Assembly (NCBI GenBank): GCA_003223645.1
Contig: QHVT01000027.1
Location: 21,245 to 85,244 of the forward strand
Source of the DNA: Acidobacteriota bacterium
GTDB lineage: Bacteria; Acidobacteriota; Thermoanaerobaculia; Gp7-AA8
Direction of reading: 5' to 3'
Length of the DNA stretch: 64,000 nucleotides
Every line of letters starts with the position of its first letter. Position 1 is the first letter of the stretch. The notes beneath the pieces are model-generated. The model searched no databases. It was not told where the DNA came from and saw only the letters and a program-made list of their open reading frames with translations. Positions 16,534 to 23,863 of this stretch are shown in pieces. The translations under genes were made by a program, and so were the position numbers.

Positions 16534-18215
16534 TATCGACGATGGCAATCGCCACCGACGCATTCGTACGTGATCGGGTTGTTCTGCGGATCGACGGTGA
16601 GGTTCGCGGTGAAGGGCAGCGCCCTGAGAATGCGGTCGCGATTGATGCCCTTCGACGGCACGAACACGACGAAGCGCTTCGGGTCGGGATACGCGTGGAT
16701 CGCGTGCAGCGCGTCGAACGTCGACTGCCGCAGCGCGTTGCCGGTGACGGCGACGATCTTGCCGTCGACCGGTTGTCCCGCGAGCAGAGCGAGACGGAAG
16801 TGATTGCGCGTCGTGATCGCTTCGTCGTGCCGCACGGTCATTCCCTGCAGCATCATCGGCATGCTGGACGCCACGCCTTTGTCCTGCCGCTGCTGGATCG
16901 CAATCGCGAGGTCGAGCCACTTCGGATCGTACGAGGCTTCGAACAAATCGAGCAGCCCCTGCACGAGCATCGCGTAGTCGTCGACCGTCGCGTCGACGCC
17001 GGCGCTGTGCAGCAGCGTCTTTTTCTGCGCGTTCCAGAGACTCTTTGTCACGACCGTCGCGGCGAACAGCGCGGCGTCGACGTACTTTTTCTCATTGAGC
17101 ACCGCGCCGCCGCGCGCCATCGCGGAGATCATCAGTCCGTTGACGCCGGAGATGAGGTTCGTCTCGCGGAACGGCTGCGGTCTCTTCTGCCGCACGTCGA
17201 GCAACTTCGCGAGCAGCGGCGCGATCGCCGGATCCTTCAACGAGACCGGATCTTCGACGTACAGGACGTTGTGCTTTTCGTTTTGCATGCCGTACGCGCG
17301 GAACACTTTCAGCGCGCCGTCATTGCCGAGGAGGTGCGTGATCTCGAACTTGTTCCAGACGTAAAACGCGCCGTTCCAGAACTCCGGACCTTGCGCGGGG
17401 ACGAGGGAGTGCGCGTCCTGCGATGCATCGAACGCGCGCGGCGACAGATGCAGATCGCGCTGCGCGGCGTCGAGCGTCTCTCGCGCGAGACGCTCCATCT
17501 CCGGGTCCTTCGTCTTCTGCCATTCCTCCAGATACGCGATCGCGAGCAGCGCCTGATCGTCGAGCATCTTCTCGAAGTACGGCTGCCGCCACGCCTCATC
17601 GCGCGCGGCGCGATGAAAGCCGCCGCCGAGTTGATCGTGCAGCGCGCTGAGCGCGAGTTTCTTCAGAAAGTCGGTCGTGTACTTCGGCCGCTCCGGCGGC
17701 GGAGCCGGATTCGCGCGCGTCTTCATCACGTTCGCGTGCGCCTCCGCGGTCACCGCGTCGCGCTCGTGCGTCCAGCGATTCGCGTTGATGACCAGCATCT
17801 TGCTCAAGTTGCCGGTGACCAGCGGTCCCGAGATCGCGAACGGCTCGAGCGACGGCGTGAGGATCATCAGCAGCGGCCAGCCGTCCATGCCCTTCGTCGA
17901 TCGCGCGATCGTCTCGTACGTCTCCGCGATCTCCGGATACTCGAGCCGGTCGAGCAGCGTCGGGACAAAGTACGCGTTCAGGTTCTCGGCGACTTCCCCG
18001 TCGAGGAACGCCGTCCGCTGCATTTGGAAGCATTCGAACGACGACGCATAGCCGATCATCAGGAAGATCGGGCGCCCTTCGTTCTTGGAGCGCTCGATCG
18101 CGCGCGTCCCCCACCCTTCCCACTTCACCGGCGCGCCGGCGGCGTCGGCGACAAAGCGCGACTGCGCGTGGAGGGCGAACGTCAGGAGAAGAATCGGGAG
18201 AACACGACGGAGCAT
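16533..18215 (-). CDS. Secreted DUF255/thioredoxin-like YyaL-type protein
   Basis: About 560 residues starting at the ATG at 18215, chosen because MLRRVLPILLLTFALHAQS is a clear signal peptide. The N-terminal domain matches the thioredoxin-like DUF255/YyaL (SPATA20-like) module: PIFLMIGYASSFECFQMQ, then EVAENLNAYFVP and GMDGWPLLMILTP. Normal members have a CHWC motif where this one has SFEC, so only one Cys remains. The C-terminal six-hairpin-like region contains YFEKMLDDQALLAIAYLEEW. With a signal peptide it probably acts in the periplasm. It lies 49 bp downstream of the FadL gene on the same strand. Confidence 0.87.
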   Translation of the reverse strand: MLRRVLPILLLTFALHAQSRFVADAAGAPVKWEGWGTRAIERSKNEGRPIFLMIGYASSFECFQMQRTAFLDGEVAENLNAYFVPTLLDRLEYPEIAETYETIARSTKGMDGWPLLMILTPSLEPFAISGPLVTGNLSKMLVINANRWTHERDAVTAEAHANVMKTRANPAPPPERPKYTTDFLKKLALSALHDQLGGGFHRAARDEAWRQPYFEKMLDDQALLAIAYLEEWQKTKDPEMERLARETLDAAQRDLHLSPRAFDASQDAHSLVPAQGPEFWNGAFYVWNKFEITHLLGNDGALKVFRAYGMQNEKHNVLYVEDPVSLKDPAIAPLLAKLLDVRQKRPQPFRETNLISGVNGLMISAMARGGAVLNEKKYVDAALFAATVVTKSLWNAQKKTLLHSAGVDATVDDYAMLVQGLLDLFEASYDPKWLDLAIAIQQRQDKGVASSMPMMLQGMTVRHDEAITTRNHFRLALLAGQPVDGKIVAVTGNALRQSTFDALHAIHAYPDPKRFVVFVPSKGINRDRILRALPFTANLTVDPQNNPITYECVGGDCHRR

Positions 18216-18264
18216 TCGCGATGCGGAAACACATCGCCGCTCACGGCACTTCCAGCTCCGGGTT

Positions 18265-19545
18265 TTACCTGATGTGAAGATTGATCGAAAATTCGTTGCC
18301 TGTCGTCTTCCAGGTGCCGACGAGATTGTCCTGGCTCGATGCGTCGGTGCTGCGGTCGTCGAAGCGCACATAGACGTCGGCGATGTCGATCGACCAGCCG
18401 CCATTTGACGGACCGAAACCGATGCCGGCAGTCAGCGCCTGCCGGTTCGCATCCGCGAGAATCGGTCCGACGTTCACGTTGGGCTGTGGCGTCTGATCGC
18501 GGTAATAGCCAACGCGGCAGACGATGGGACCGCACAGCGTCTCGACGCCCACGCGATACGCCCACGTGTCTTTCCAGTGATTGACTCGAGTGAAATTGAA
18601 ATTCGCATTGGCGGGCACTGTGACATCGAGTTCCTGAAACGAGGACCAGTCGGTACGATCGGCCTCGAAGGCGATGGTGAACCGGCCGCTCGGCTTGTAC
18701 GCAAGCCCGACGTTGAGCGACGACGGCAGTTGGATCGGAACGTTGGCATCGAGGGGCGTGGTCGGAAGACTCGCACGCACGTTCGTATCGACCGTGGGGA
18801 TGCCGGTGAGAATTTGTGTGAACGTCAGCATGGTGTCGTGATCTACATCGATCGAGCTGCGATAGGAAACGCCGAAGCGCCAGCGATCGTCCTGATCTTT
18901 CCACAGCAGGCCGGCGTTCCAGCCCCACGCGCTGCTGTCGGCGAGATCGCCCTTCAATTTCGCGACGGCGATGTCGCGCTGCAGGATCACGCCAGGCGCA
19001 ACCGGGATCGACGTCCCCCGAACTTGTTCGAGTTGCACCTTGGAGTGCACCCAATCCGCGCCAGCGCCGATCGAGAGATTCTTCGTAATCGAGAATGCAA
19101 TCACCGGACTGATGTCGAGCGAGCGAATGGTTGCCAGATATGCCGCGTGTCGGCCGCTGAACGTGGACGGATTCTCCCAGCGCATCGGCAGACCGAACGA
19201 TCCAAATGCGCCGAGGCCGACATGAAGACCGTGTAGCGTCCCGCCCCAATAGAGCTCCGGAACGAGGACGTCGCTTTTTTGCTGTTGTTCGGTCACTCCC
19301 GCGGAACTAGTGAACTCACCCTCGATGTTCCGCGCGACGACACCACCGCCCACGAAATCGCTTTTATCGAAAAACGCGAGCCCGGCCGGGTTGAAGTAGA
19401 TGGCCGACGCATCGTCGGCGACTGCTGTGAACGCGAGTCCCATTCCCATGGCTCGCGCGCCGTGCGCGGTGATACGGAATCCCGAGGCAAACGCGGCCGA
19501 TGTGGTGATTACGAGAACGGCGAATCCGAACAGCCTGCATCTCAT
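18265..19545 (-). CDS. OmpP1/FadL family outer-membrane transporter
   Basis: This 426-residue protein has a signal peptide (FAVLVITTSAAFASG) followed by the FadL signature RITAHGARAMGMGLAFTAVA and ASAIYFNPAGLAFF. Alternating beta strands continue to the C-terminus. FadL proteins are 14-strand barrels that take up hydrophobic compounds. AGGAGG lies before the ATG at 19545 and sits in the 3' arm of a hairpin (19554-19579). The gene diverges from the M48 protease gene and is followed by the DUF255 gene. Confidence 0.92.
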   Translation of the reverse strand: MRCRLFGFAVLVITTSAAFASGFRITAHGARAMGMGLAFTAVADDASAIYFNPAGLAFFDKSDFVGGGVVARNIEGEFTSSAGVTEQQQKSDVLVPELYWGGTLHGLHVGLGAFGSFGLPMRWENPSTFSGRHAAYLATIRSLDISPVIAFSITKNLSIGAGADWVHSKVQLEQVRGTSIPVAPGVILQRDIAVAKLKGDLADSSAWGWNAGLLWKDQDDRWRFGVSYRSSIDVDHDTMLTFTQILTGIPTVDTNVRASLPTTPLDANVPIQLPSSLNVGLAYKPSGRFTIAFEADRTDWSSFQELDVTVPANANFNFTRVNHWKDTWAYRVGVETLCGPIVCRVGYYRDQTPQPNVNVGPILADANRQALTAGIGFGPSNGGWSIDIADVYVRFDDRSTDASSQDNLVGTWKTTGNEFSINLHIR

Positions 19546-19553
19546 GACGGTTC

Positions 19554-19579
19554 CTCCTAAAGGGTTTCCACTTTAGGAG
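19554..19579 (-). promoter_or_regulatory. Hairpin covering the FadL ribosome-binding site
   Basis: Nine-base arms CTCCTAAAG and CTTTAGGAG flank an 8-nt loop. In the fadL mRNA the 3' arm contains AGGAG, the core of the AGGAGG ribosome site 8 nt before the ATG. The fold could mask the site and control translation. Confidence 0.6.
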
Positions 19580-19617
19580 TGACACCTCGCGTGTATTCCC
19601 TACCTTCGGATCACCTT

Positions 19618-19632
19618 TTGCACGATGTGCAA
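19618..19632 (+). promoter_or_regulatory. Palindrome TTGCAC-GAT-GTGCAA at the M48 gene start
   Basis: A perfect 6-3-6 inverted repeat ends 3 nt before the start codon at 19636, where a ribosome site would be expected; none is seen. It has the size of an operator for a dimeric regulator. Confidence 0.45.
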
Positions 19633-19635
19633 ATC

Positions 19636-20436
19636 ATGAACAAGCGCATTTCAATTCTCGCGGTTGCGCTCGTCACCACGCTCGCACTGAGTTGCGGGGG
19701 CGGCGGCGGCGCCGGCAACTTCAATCTCATTTCCGTCCAAGAAGAGTGGCAGCTCGGCGACCAGCTGTCGCAGGACGTCGCGCGGCAGGTGCATCTCAAC
19801 ACCGACGCCGAGATCAATGACTACATCACCCAGATGGGTCAGAAGATCGTGTCGGGCACCGACGCGCCGTTCAATCAGCTGCCGTGGCACTTCCACGTCG
19901 TGGACGATCCGGCAATCAATGCCTTCGCGATTCCCGGCGGCCACGTTTACGTGAACACCGGTCTCATCGCCGCGGCCGAGAACGCGTCGGAGCTCGCGGG
20001 CGTGATGGCGCACGAGATCAGTCACGTAACGGCGCGCCACACGACGGAGGCGATCTCCCGCCAATACGGGCTCAGCGTTCTGGCGGGTCTCGTCCTCGGG
20101 CAAAACCCAAGCGCGCTCACCGAGATCGCCGCACAGATCGTCGCCGGCGGCGCGACGGCGCGCTTCAGCCGCGACGACGAGCGCGAGGCCGACAAGCTCG
20201 GCATCCAGGCGATGTACCACGCGGGCTACGACCCGCGCGGCATGGCCGCGATGTTCCGCGTTCTGCAGGCGCACGCGCAAAGCAACCCCGGCTCGGTCGC
20301 GCAGTTCTTCTCGACGCACCCGACGACCGATGATCGCATTCGCGATGCGGACAGCCGCGCGGCAAGCCTTGCGAGCACGGCGGGGTTGATCACGGACGAG
20401 CCGCGGTTTCAGGCGATCAAGGGACGCCTTGCCTAG
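19636..20436 (+). CDS. M48 family metalloprotease, lipoprotein
   Basis: About 266 residues from the ATG at 19636. The N-terminus MNKRISILAVALVTTLALSC ends in a lipobox Cys followed by a Gly run. The zinc protease motif HEISH lies in GVMAHEISHVTARHTTEA, and the third ligand Glu is in READKLGIQAMYHAGYDP. This is the BepA/LoiP-like soluble M48 class, usually a periplasmic protease or chaperone for outer-membrane protein quality control. Its position opposite a FadL barrel fits such a role. No transmembrane domain beyond the lipid anchor is seen. Confidence 0.93.
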   Translation: MNKRISILAVALVTTLALSCGGGGGAGNFNLISVQEEWQLGDQLSQDVARQVHLNTDAEINDYITQMGQKIVSGTDAPFNQLPWHFHVVDDPAINAFAIPGGHVYVNTGLIAAAENASELAGVMAHEISHVTARHTTEAISRQYGLSVLAGLVLGQNPSALTEIAAQIVAGGATARFSRDDEREADKLGIQAMYHAGYDPRGMAAMFRVLQAHAQSNPGSVAQFFSTHPTTDDRIRDADSRAASLASTAGLITDEPRFQAIKGRLA

Positions 20437-20522
20437 GCTCAGAGGCTCAGAGGCTCATCGGCTCATAGCGAGCTCCATGAGCCTTTGAGCCCATGCGCCT
20501 ATGAACCTTGCATCATGAGCCT
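20437..20522. repeat. Inverted repeat built from GAGGCTCA-type octads
   Basis: The left half is tandem GGCTCAGA/GGCTCATC units; the right half is tandem ATGAGCC/TTTGAGCC units, the imperfect reverse complement. It lies between the convergent M48 and antiporter genes and overlaps the end of the antiporter frame. Confidence 0.78.
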
Positions 20523-21712
20523 GCATCATCCGCGGGGGCGTCCATCACGATGTCCGCCGAGCCGCTCTCGAGCTCACCCGGCGTCTCTTGCGCGAGGAGG
20601 CGCCGGAGGAGCGGCGGCGCGACGAAGGTCGTGATCATGATCATCACCGTGACGGCGCTGTAGAGCTCCGCGCTGAGGAGTCTCGTCGAGAGGCCGATCT
20701 GCGCGAAGATCAATCCGACTTCTCCGCGCGGGATCATTCCGGCGCCGACGACGAGCCGGTTCATTCCTTTTCTCCAGACCACGAATCCCGCGAGGACTTT
20801 GCCGACGATGCCGATCGCGGCGAGCGCGAAGCCCATCCAGTTGATGGTGCGGAAGTCGATGGCCGCGCCGACGGCGACGAAGAAGATCGGGACGAAGAAC
20901 TGCGAGACGTCATGCACTTCGCGGCAGATGTCTTTGCCGCGATGCGTTCGCGCGAGGACGAGTCCCGCGGCGAAGGAGCCGATGATGATCGCGGAGCCGA
21001 CGCGCTGCGCGACGTATGCGAGCGCCAGCGCGAAGACGATCGACGCGAATAAAAGTCCGCGCGCGACTTTGATGCGGTCGATCGCGCGAATGAGCATCGG
21101 CGCGAGCTGCGATCCGATGACGATCGCGAGCAGCACGAAGCCGAAGGCGATCAGCACGATCCTGCCGATCCCGAGCACCGTCAGCGCTCCCCCCTCGGCG
21201 AGCGTGCCGACGATGGTCAGCAGCACGAGGCCGATGATGTCGTCGACGACGGCGGCGCCGAGGATGATCTGCGAGGCGTCGTCTTTCAGGTGACCGAGGT
21301 CGGAGAGGACGCGCGCGGTGATGCCGACGGACGTCGCGGTGAGCGACGCGCCGAGAAAAAGCGAGACCATCCGGCTCATGCCAAGGAGCTCGCCGAAGGC
21401 GAAGCCGCCGGCGAGTGGAAGCGCGACGCCGATGACAGCGACGGCAGTCGCCGATCCGCCGACCTGCATCAGTTTCTTGAGATCGGTCTCGAGTCCGATG
21501 ACGAAGAGCAGCAGGATGACGCCGAGCTCGGAGAGGAGATGAATCGTAACGTCGTGCGGATCGACGAGGCGCAGACCGGAGACGCCGATCGCGACGCCGC
21601 CGATCAACTCGCCGAGAACGGCAGGCTGTCCGAGCCGCTCCGCGATCTCACCGAAGACTTTCGCGGCGATGAAGATCGCGATGAGCGCGATGAGGAACGA
21701 CGCGGTGGACAT
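20513..21712 (-). CDS. CPA2-family cation:proton antiporter
   Basis: About 399 residues starting at the ATG at 21712, where STASFLIALIAIFIAAKVFG begins the first helix; an upstream in-frame start would add 24 residues derived from the adjacent repeat. It has about 12 hydrophobic segments. Typical Na+/H+ exchanger blocks are ERLGQPAVLGELIGGVAIG, LLFVIGLETDLKKL, ASLTATSVGITARVLSDLG and LGAAVVDDIIGLVLL; the paired DD is the ion-binding site. No TrkA-N domain is fused. It is predicted to exchange Na+ or K+ for H+ across the inner membrane. Confidence 0.93.
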   Translation of the reverse strand: MSTASFLIALIAIFIAAKVFGEIAERLGQPAVLGELIGGVAIGVSGLRLVDPHDVTIHLLSELGVILLLFVIGLETDLKKLMQVGGSATAVAVIGVALPLAGGFAFGELLGMSRMVSLFLGASLTATSVGITARVLSDLGHLKDDASQIILGAAVVDDIIGLVLLTIVGTLAEGGALTVLGIGRIVLIAFGFVLLAIVIGSQLAPMLIRAIDRIKVARGLLFASIVFALALAYVAQRVGSAIIIGSFAAGLVLARTHRGKDICREVHDVSQFFVPIFFVAVGAAIDFRTINWMGFALAAIGIVGKVLAGFVVWRKGMNRLVVGAGMIPRGEVGLIFAQIGLSTRLLSAELYSAVTVMIMITTFVAPPLLRRLLAQETPGELESGSADIVMDAPADDAGS

Positions 21713-21726
21713 TGTTGCGCATTCTA

Positions 21727-21825
21727 TGTGGCGACCGCTGCCCTCAGCGGTCGCGCGGCGCAAAGCGCCGTTTGGCGCCGCCATCGGCGGCGCCGTGACC
21801 GCTGAGGGCAGCGGTCACCACAACA
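21727..21825. repeat. Palindromic intergenic element with nested arms
   Basis: GTGGCGACCGCTGCCCTCAG near 21731 and its reverse-complement block CTGAGGGCAGCGGTCACCAC near 21825 form the outer arms. Each arm is itself palindromic (GACCGCT/AGCGGTC). The centre is a GGCGCC-rich stem. It separates the collar-gene cluster from the antiporter gene. Confidence 0.8.
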
Positions 21826-21840
21826 AGAGAGGTGGAGCGA

Positions 21841-22470
21841 TCATGAAGGCCGCGGCGGGTAGACGCCCTGGATCGCGATGGAGTACTGCATCGCGAGCAG
21901 CGGCTTTGCTGCTCCGTCGTACGCGCGTGCGCCGGAGGCGTGACCACGATCGTCGGGGTTCGCGGGATGAAATGCGAACGCGCCTCGCAGATCGGGAAGC
22001 GCGAAGGTCTGTCTTCCGTCGCCGCCGAACGCGGTGCCCAACAGCGAGAACAACGCCGTGTTGCGGTTGATCGACATGAGCTGGCCGAAGCAGGGAATCC
22101 AGTCGCGCGGCGATTTCTCGTTCGCCCAGAGGCGCACCTCGCCGATGATCGGCATGTCATCGGGGTAATCGCGCGAGTTCGTGAGGGCGATGACGTAGTG
22201 GATCGGAATGCGCGCGTGCTGGCGCGACCGGCCGCCGTCGAATTCGATCGATCCGACGGCACCGAGGTGCGTCCCGCTCGCGCGGTGTGCCGGCGCGTTG
22301 CCGCGCAGGTCAGGAATCGCGAACGTCGTCTTTCCGTCGCCGCCGAACTTCGCTCCAACCTTCTGAAACAGGTCGGGATATTTTTTCGGATCGAGCATGC
22401 GGCCGTCGCAGAAGGCCCACCCATCCGGCTCGTAGCTGCTCCCGAGTAAACGAATCTCTCCGACGTACAT
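21841..22470 (-). CDS. Two-domain phage-tail-collar (MdpB-like) protein
   Basis: 209 residues holding two collar modules. Module 1 (about 1-105) has GEIRLLGSSYEPDGWAFCDG and FGGDGKTTFAIPDLRGNAP. Module 2 (about 106-209) has GEVRLWANEKSPRDWIPCFG and FGGDGRQTFALPDLRGAF, with the closing YSIAIQGVYPPRPS. In phages collar domains sit in tail fibres; chromosomal MdpB-like proteins of unknown role carry the same fold. AGGAGA precedes the ATG. It is the last of four tightly spaced genes, with 11 bp to its upstream neighbour. Confidence 0.88.
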   Translation of the reverse strand: MYVGEIRLLGSSYEPDGWAFCDGRMLDPKKYPDLFQKVGAKFGGDGKTTFAIPDLRGNAPAHRASGTHLGAVGSIEFDGGRSRQHARIPIHYVIALTNSRDYPDDMPIIGEVRLWANEKSPRDWIPCFGQLMSINRNTALFSLLGTAFGGDGRQTFALPDLRGAFAFHPANPDDRGHASGARAYDGAAKPLLAMQYSIAIQGVYPPRPS

Positions 22471-22481
22471 GGCCGGTTCTC

Positions 22482-22811
22482 CTAATCGCTCATCGGATAG
22501 AGGCCGTCGACGCAGATGGCGTAGACGAGCGCAATCGTCGGCTGTGTTTCTTTCGCGTCCGCGCCGTCCGGCAGCGACGGATAGTTCGCGCCGCGCTCGA
22601 TCTCGTAGTCCGTGCCGATCGGCAGTTTTCCTCGGAGGTCGGGAAGTGCGAAGTTTTTCTGCCCGTCTCCGCCGAACGTGGTGCCGAGGAGAGAGAAGAG
22701 CGCAAATTGGTCCTGAACGAGCGGCAGCAGTTGTCCGTCACATGGTGACCAGCCGTTGGGCAGCGAATCGAACGGAAAGATGCGGATCTCGCCGAGAGTG
22801 TTGTTCGTCAT
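22482..22811 (-). CDS. Short single-domain phage-tail-collar protein
   Basis: 109 residues forming one minimal collar module: LGEIRIFPFDSLPNGWSPCD, GQLLPLVQDQFALFSLLGTT and FGGDGQKNFALPDLRGKLP, ending YAICVDGLYPMSD. It lacks the extra 60 residues of the usual ~170-residue MdpB-like proteins. GGAGGA lies 8 nt before the ATG. It sits third in the four-gene cluster. Confidence 0.87.
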   Translation of the reverse strand: MTNNTLGEIRIFPFDSLPNGWSPCDGQLLPLVQDQFALFSLLGTTFGGDGQKNFALPDLRGKLPIGTDYEIERGANYPSLPDGADAKETQPTIALVYAICVDGLYPMSD

Positions 22812-22827
22812 CGTTCAAGATCCTCCA

Positions 22828-23463
22828 TCACGCGGCACGCTGCGGGAAATGGCCATTCACGGCGATGCAGTAGTTGATGGTCAGCAGCGGCGTCTGCTGC
22901 GCAGGATCGGCGAACACCTGCGAGCCGCCCATCACTCCGCGTTGGTTGGGATCGTCGGGCTGGAACGGATAGGCGCCGCTCAAGTCCGGCAGACCGAACG
23001 AGGTCGCACCATCCCCGCCATAGGTTTTGTCGAGGAGAAAGAAGAGCGTCTCATTGCCGGCGATCGGCAACAGCGTTCCATCGCAGCGACTCCATCCCTG
23101 CGGCGCGAAGTTGAAGCCGAAGGGGCGGATCTCGCCGATGTACGGGTCGTGCATGTCGAGGATGTACGACGGCTTGACGGCGATGATGAAGTTGACGGCG
23201 AGGCGCGCGCGCGGGGACGCGTCGGCGGCGCTGACCGCAAACTTTCCCTTCGTGCCGAGGGCCGCGCCGTCGGCGCGATGCATCGGCGTGCGGCCGCGCA
23301 GATCAGGCAGCAGGAACGTGGTCCGTCCGTCACCGCCGTAGCGCGTGCCGATCTCTTTGTACAGGTCGCCGTATTCCTGGATGTTCAGTTGCGCTCCGTT
23401 GCAGAACGACCATCCTTCGGGAGCATACGATCCGGCGAAGAGACGAATCTGGCCCAGTCCCAT
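22828..23463 (-). CDS. Two-domain phage-tail-collar protein
   Basis: 211 residues with two collar modules. The first has LGQIRLFAGSYAPEGWSFCN and YGGDGRTTFLLPDLRGRTP; the second has GEIRPFGFNFAPQGWSRCDG and YGGDGATSFGLPDLSGAYPF. It ends YCIAVNGHFPQRAA. GAGGAGG lies 7 nt before the ATG. Its layout matches the gene at 21841, giving the cluster a short-long-short-long order. Confidence 0.88.
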   Translation of the reverse strand: MGLGQIRLFAGSYAPEGWSFCNGAQLNIQEYGDLYKEIGTRYGGDGRTTFLLPDLRGRTPMHRADGAALGTKGKFAVSAADASPRARLAVNFIIAVKPSYILDMHDPYIGEIRPFGFNFAPQGWSRCDGTLLPIAGNETLFFLLDKTYGGDGATSFGLPDLSGAYPFQPDDPNQRGVMGGSQVFADPAQQTPLLTINYCIAVNGHFPQRAA

Positions 23464-23484
23464 CGTGAAGCCTCCTCTATCGAG

Positions 23485-23814
23485 CTAGGGGCGCGGCGGG
23501 AAATACGCGTAGATGATGCAGATGCAGAAATTCAAGGCCAGGAACGGCTGCTCCGCGGGCGCTCCCTTCGTGGACGCGGCGGCGACGAGTTGTCCCTGCT
23601 CGCGATGCTCGCCCATGCTGATGGGGACTCGCGCGCGCAGGTCGGGCAGCGCGAACGTGTTCTTCCCGTCGCCGCCGTACGTCGTTCCGAGAAGCGAGAA
23701 GAGCGCGGGATTGTCGCGGATCTGGATGGTGCGGCCGTCACACGGCAGCCAGTTGTCGGGGATCGCTTCGGCGGCGATGATGCGGATCTCTCCCAGAAAC
23801 CCTTCAATGTTCAT
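23485..23814 (-). CDS. Short single-domain phage-tail-collar protein
   Basis: 109 residues, one collar module: LGEIRIIAAEAIPDNWLPCD, ALFSLLGTTYGGDGKNTFAL and PDLRARVP, ending FCICIIYAYFPPRP. It is the first gene of the four-gene cluster and starts 49 bp after the pentaheme cytochrome stop, on the same strand. A common transcript with the cytochrome block is possible. Confidence 0.87.
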   Translation of the reverse strand: MNIEGFLGEIRIIAAEAIPDNWLPCDGRTIQIRDNPALFSLLGTTYGGDGKNTFALPDLRARVPISMGEHREQGQLVAAASTKGAPAEQPFLALNFCICIIYAYFPPRP

Positions 23815-23863
23815 CGGGAGTCTCCCTCTCTCCGCCGCTCAGTTTATCCGATTCACCGGCCGC

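Noticed and set aside
21841..23814. Prophage remnant suggested by tail-collar genes
   Set aside because: No capsid, portal, terminase, integrase, tube or sheath genes are present; collar proteins here look like chromosomal MdpB-like proteins.
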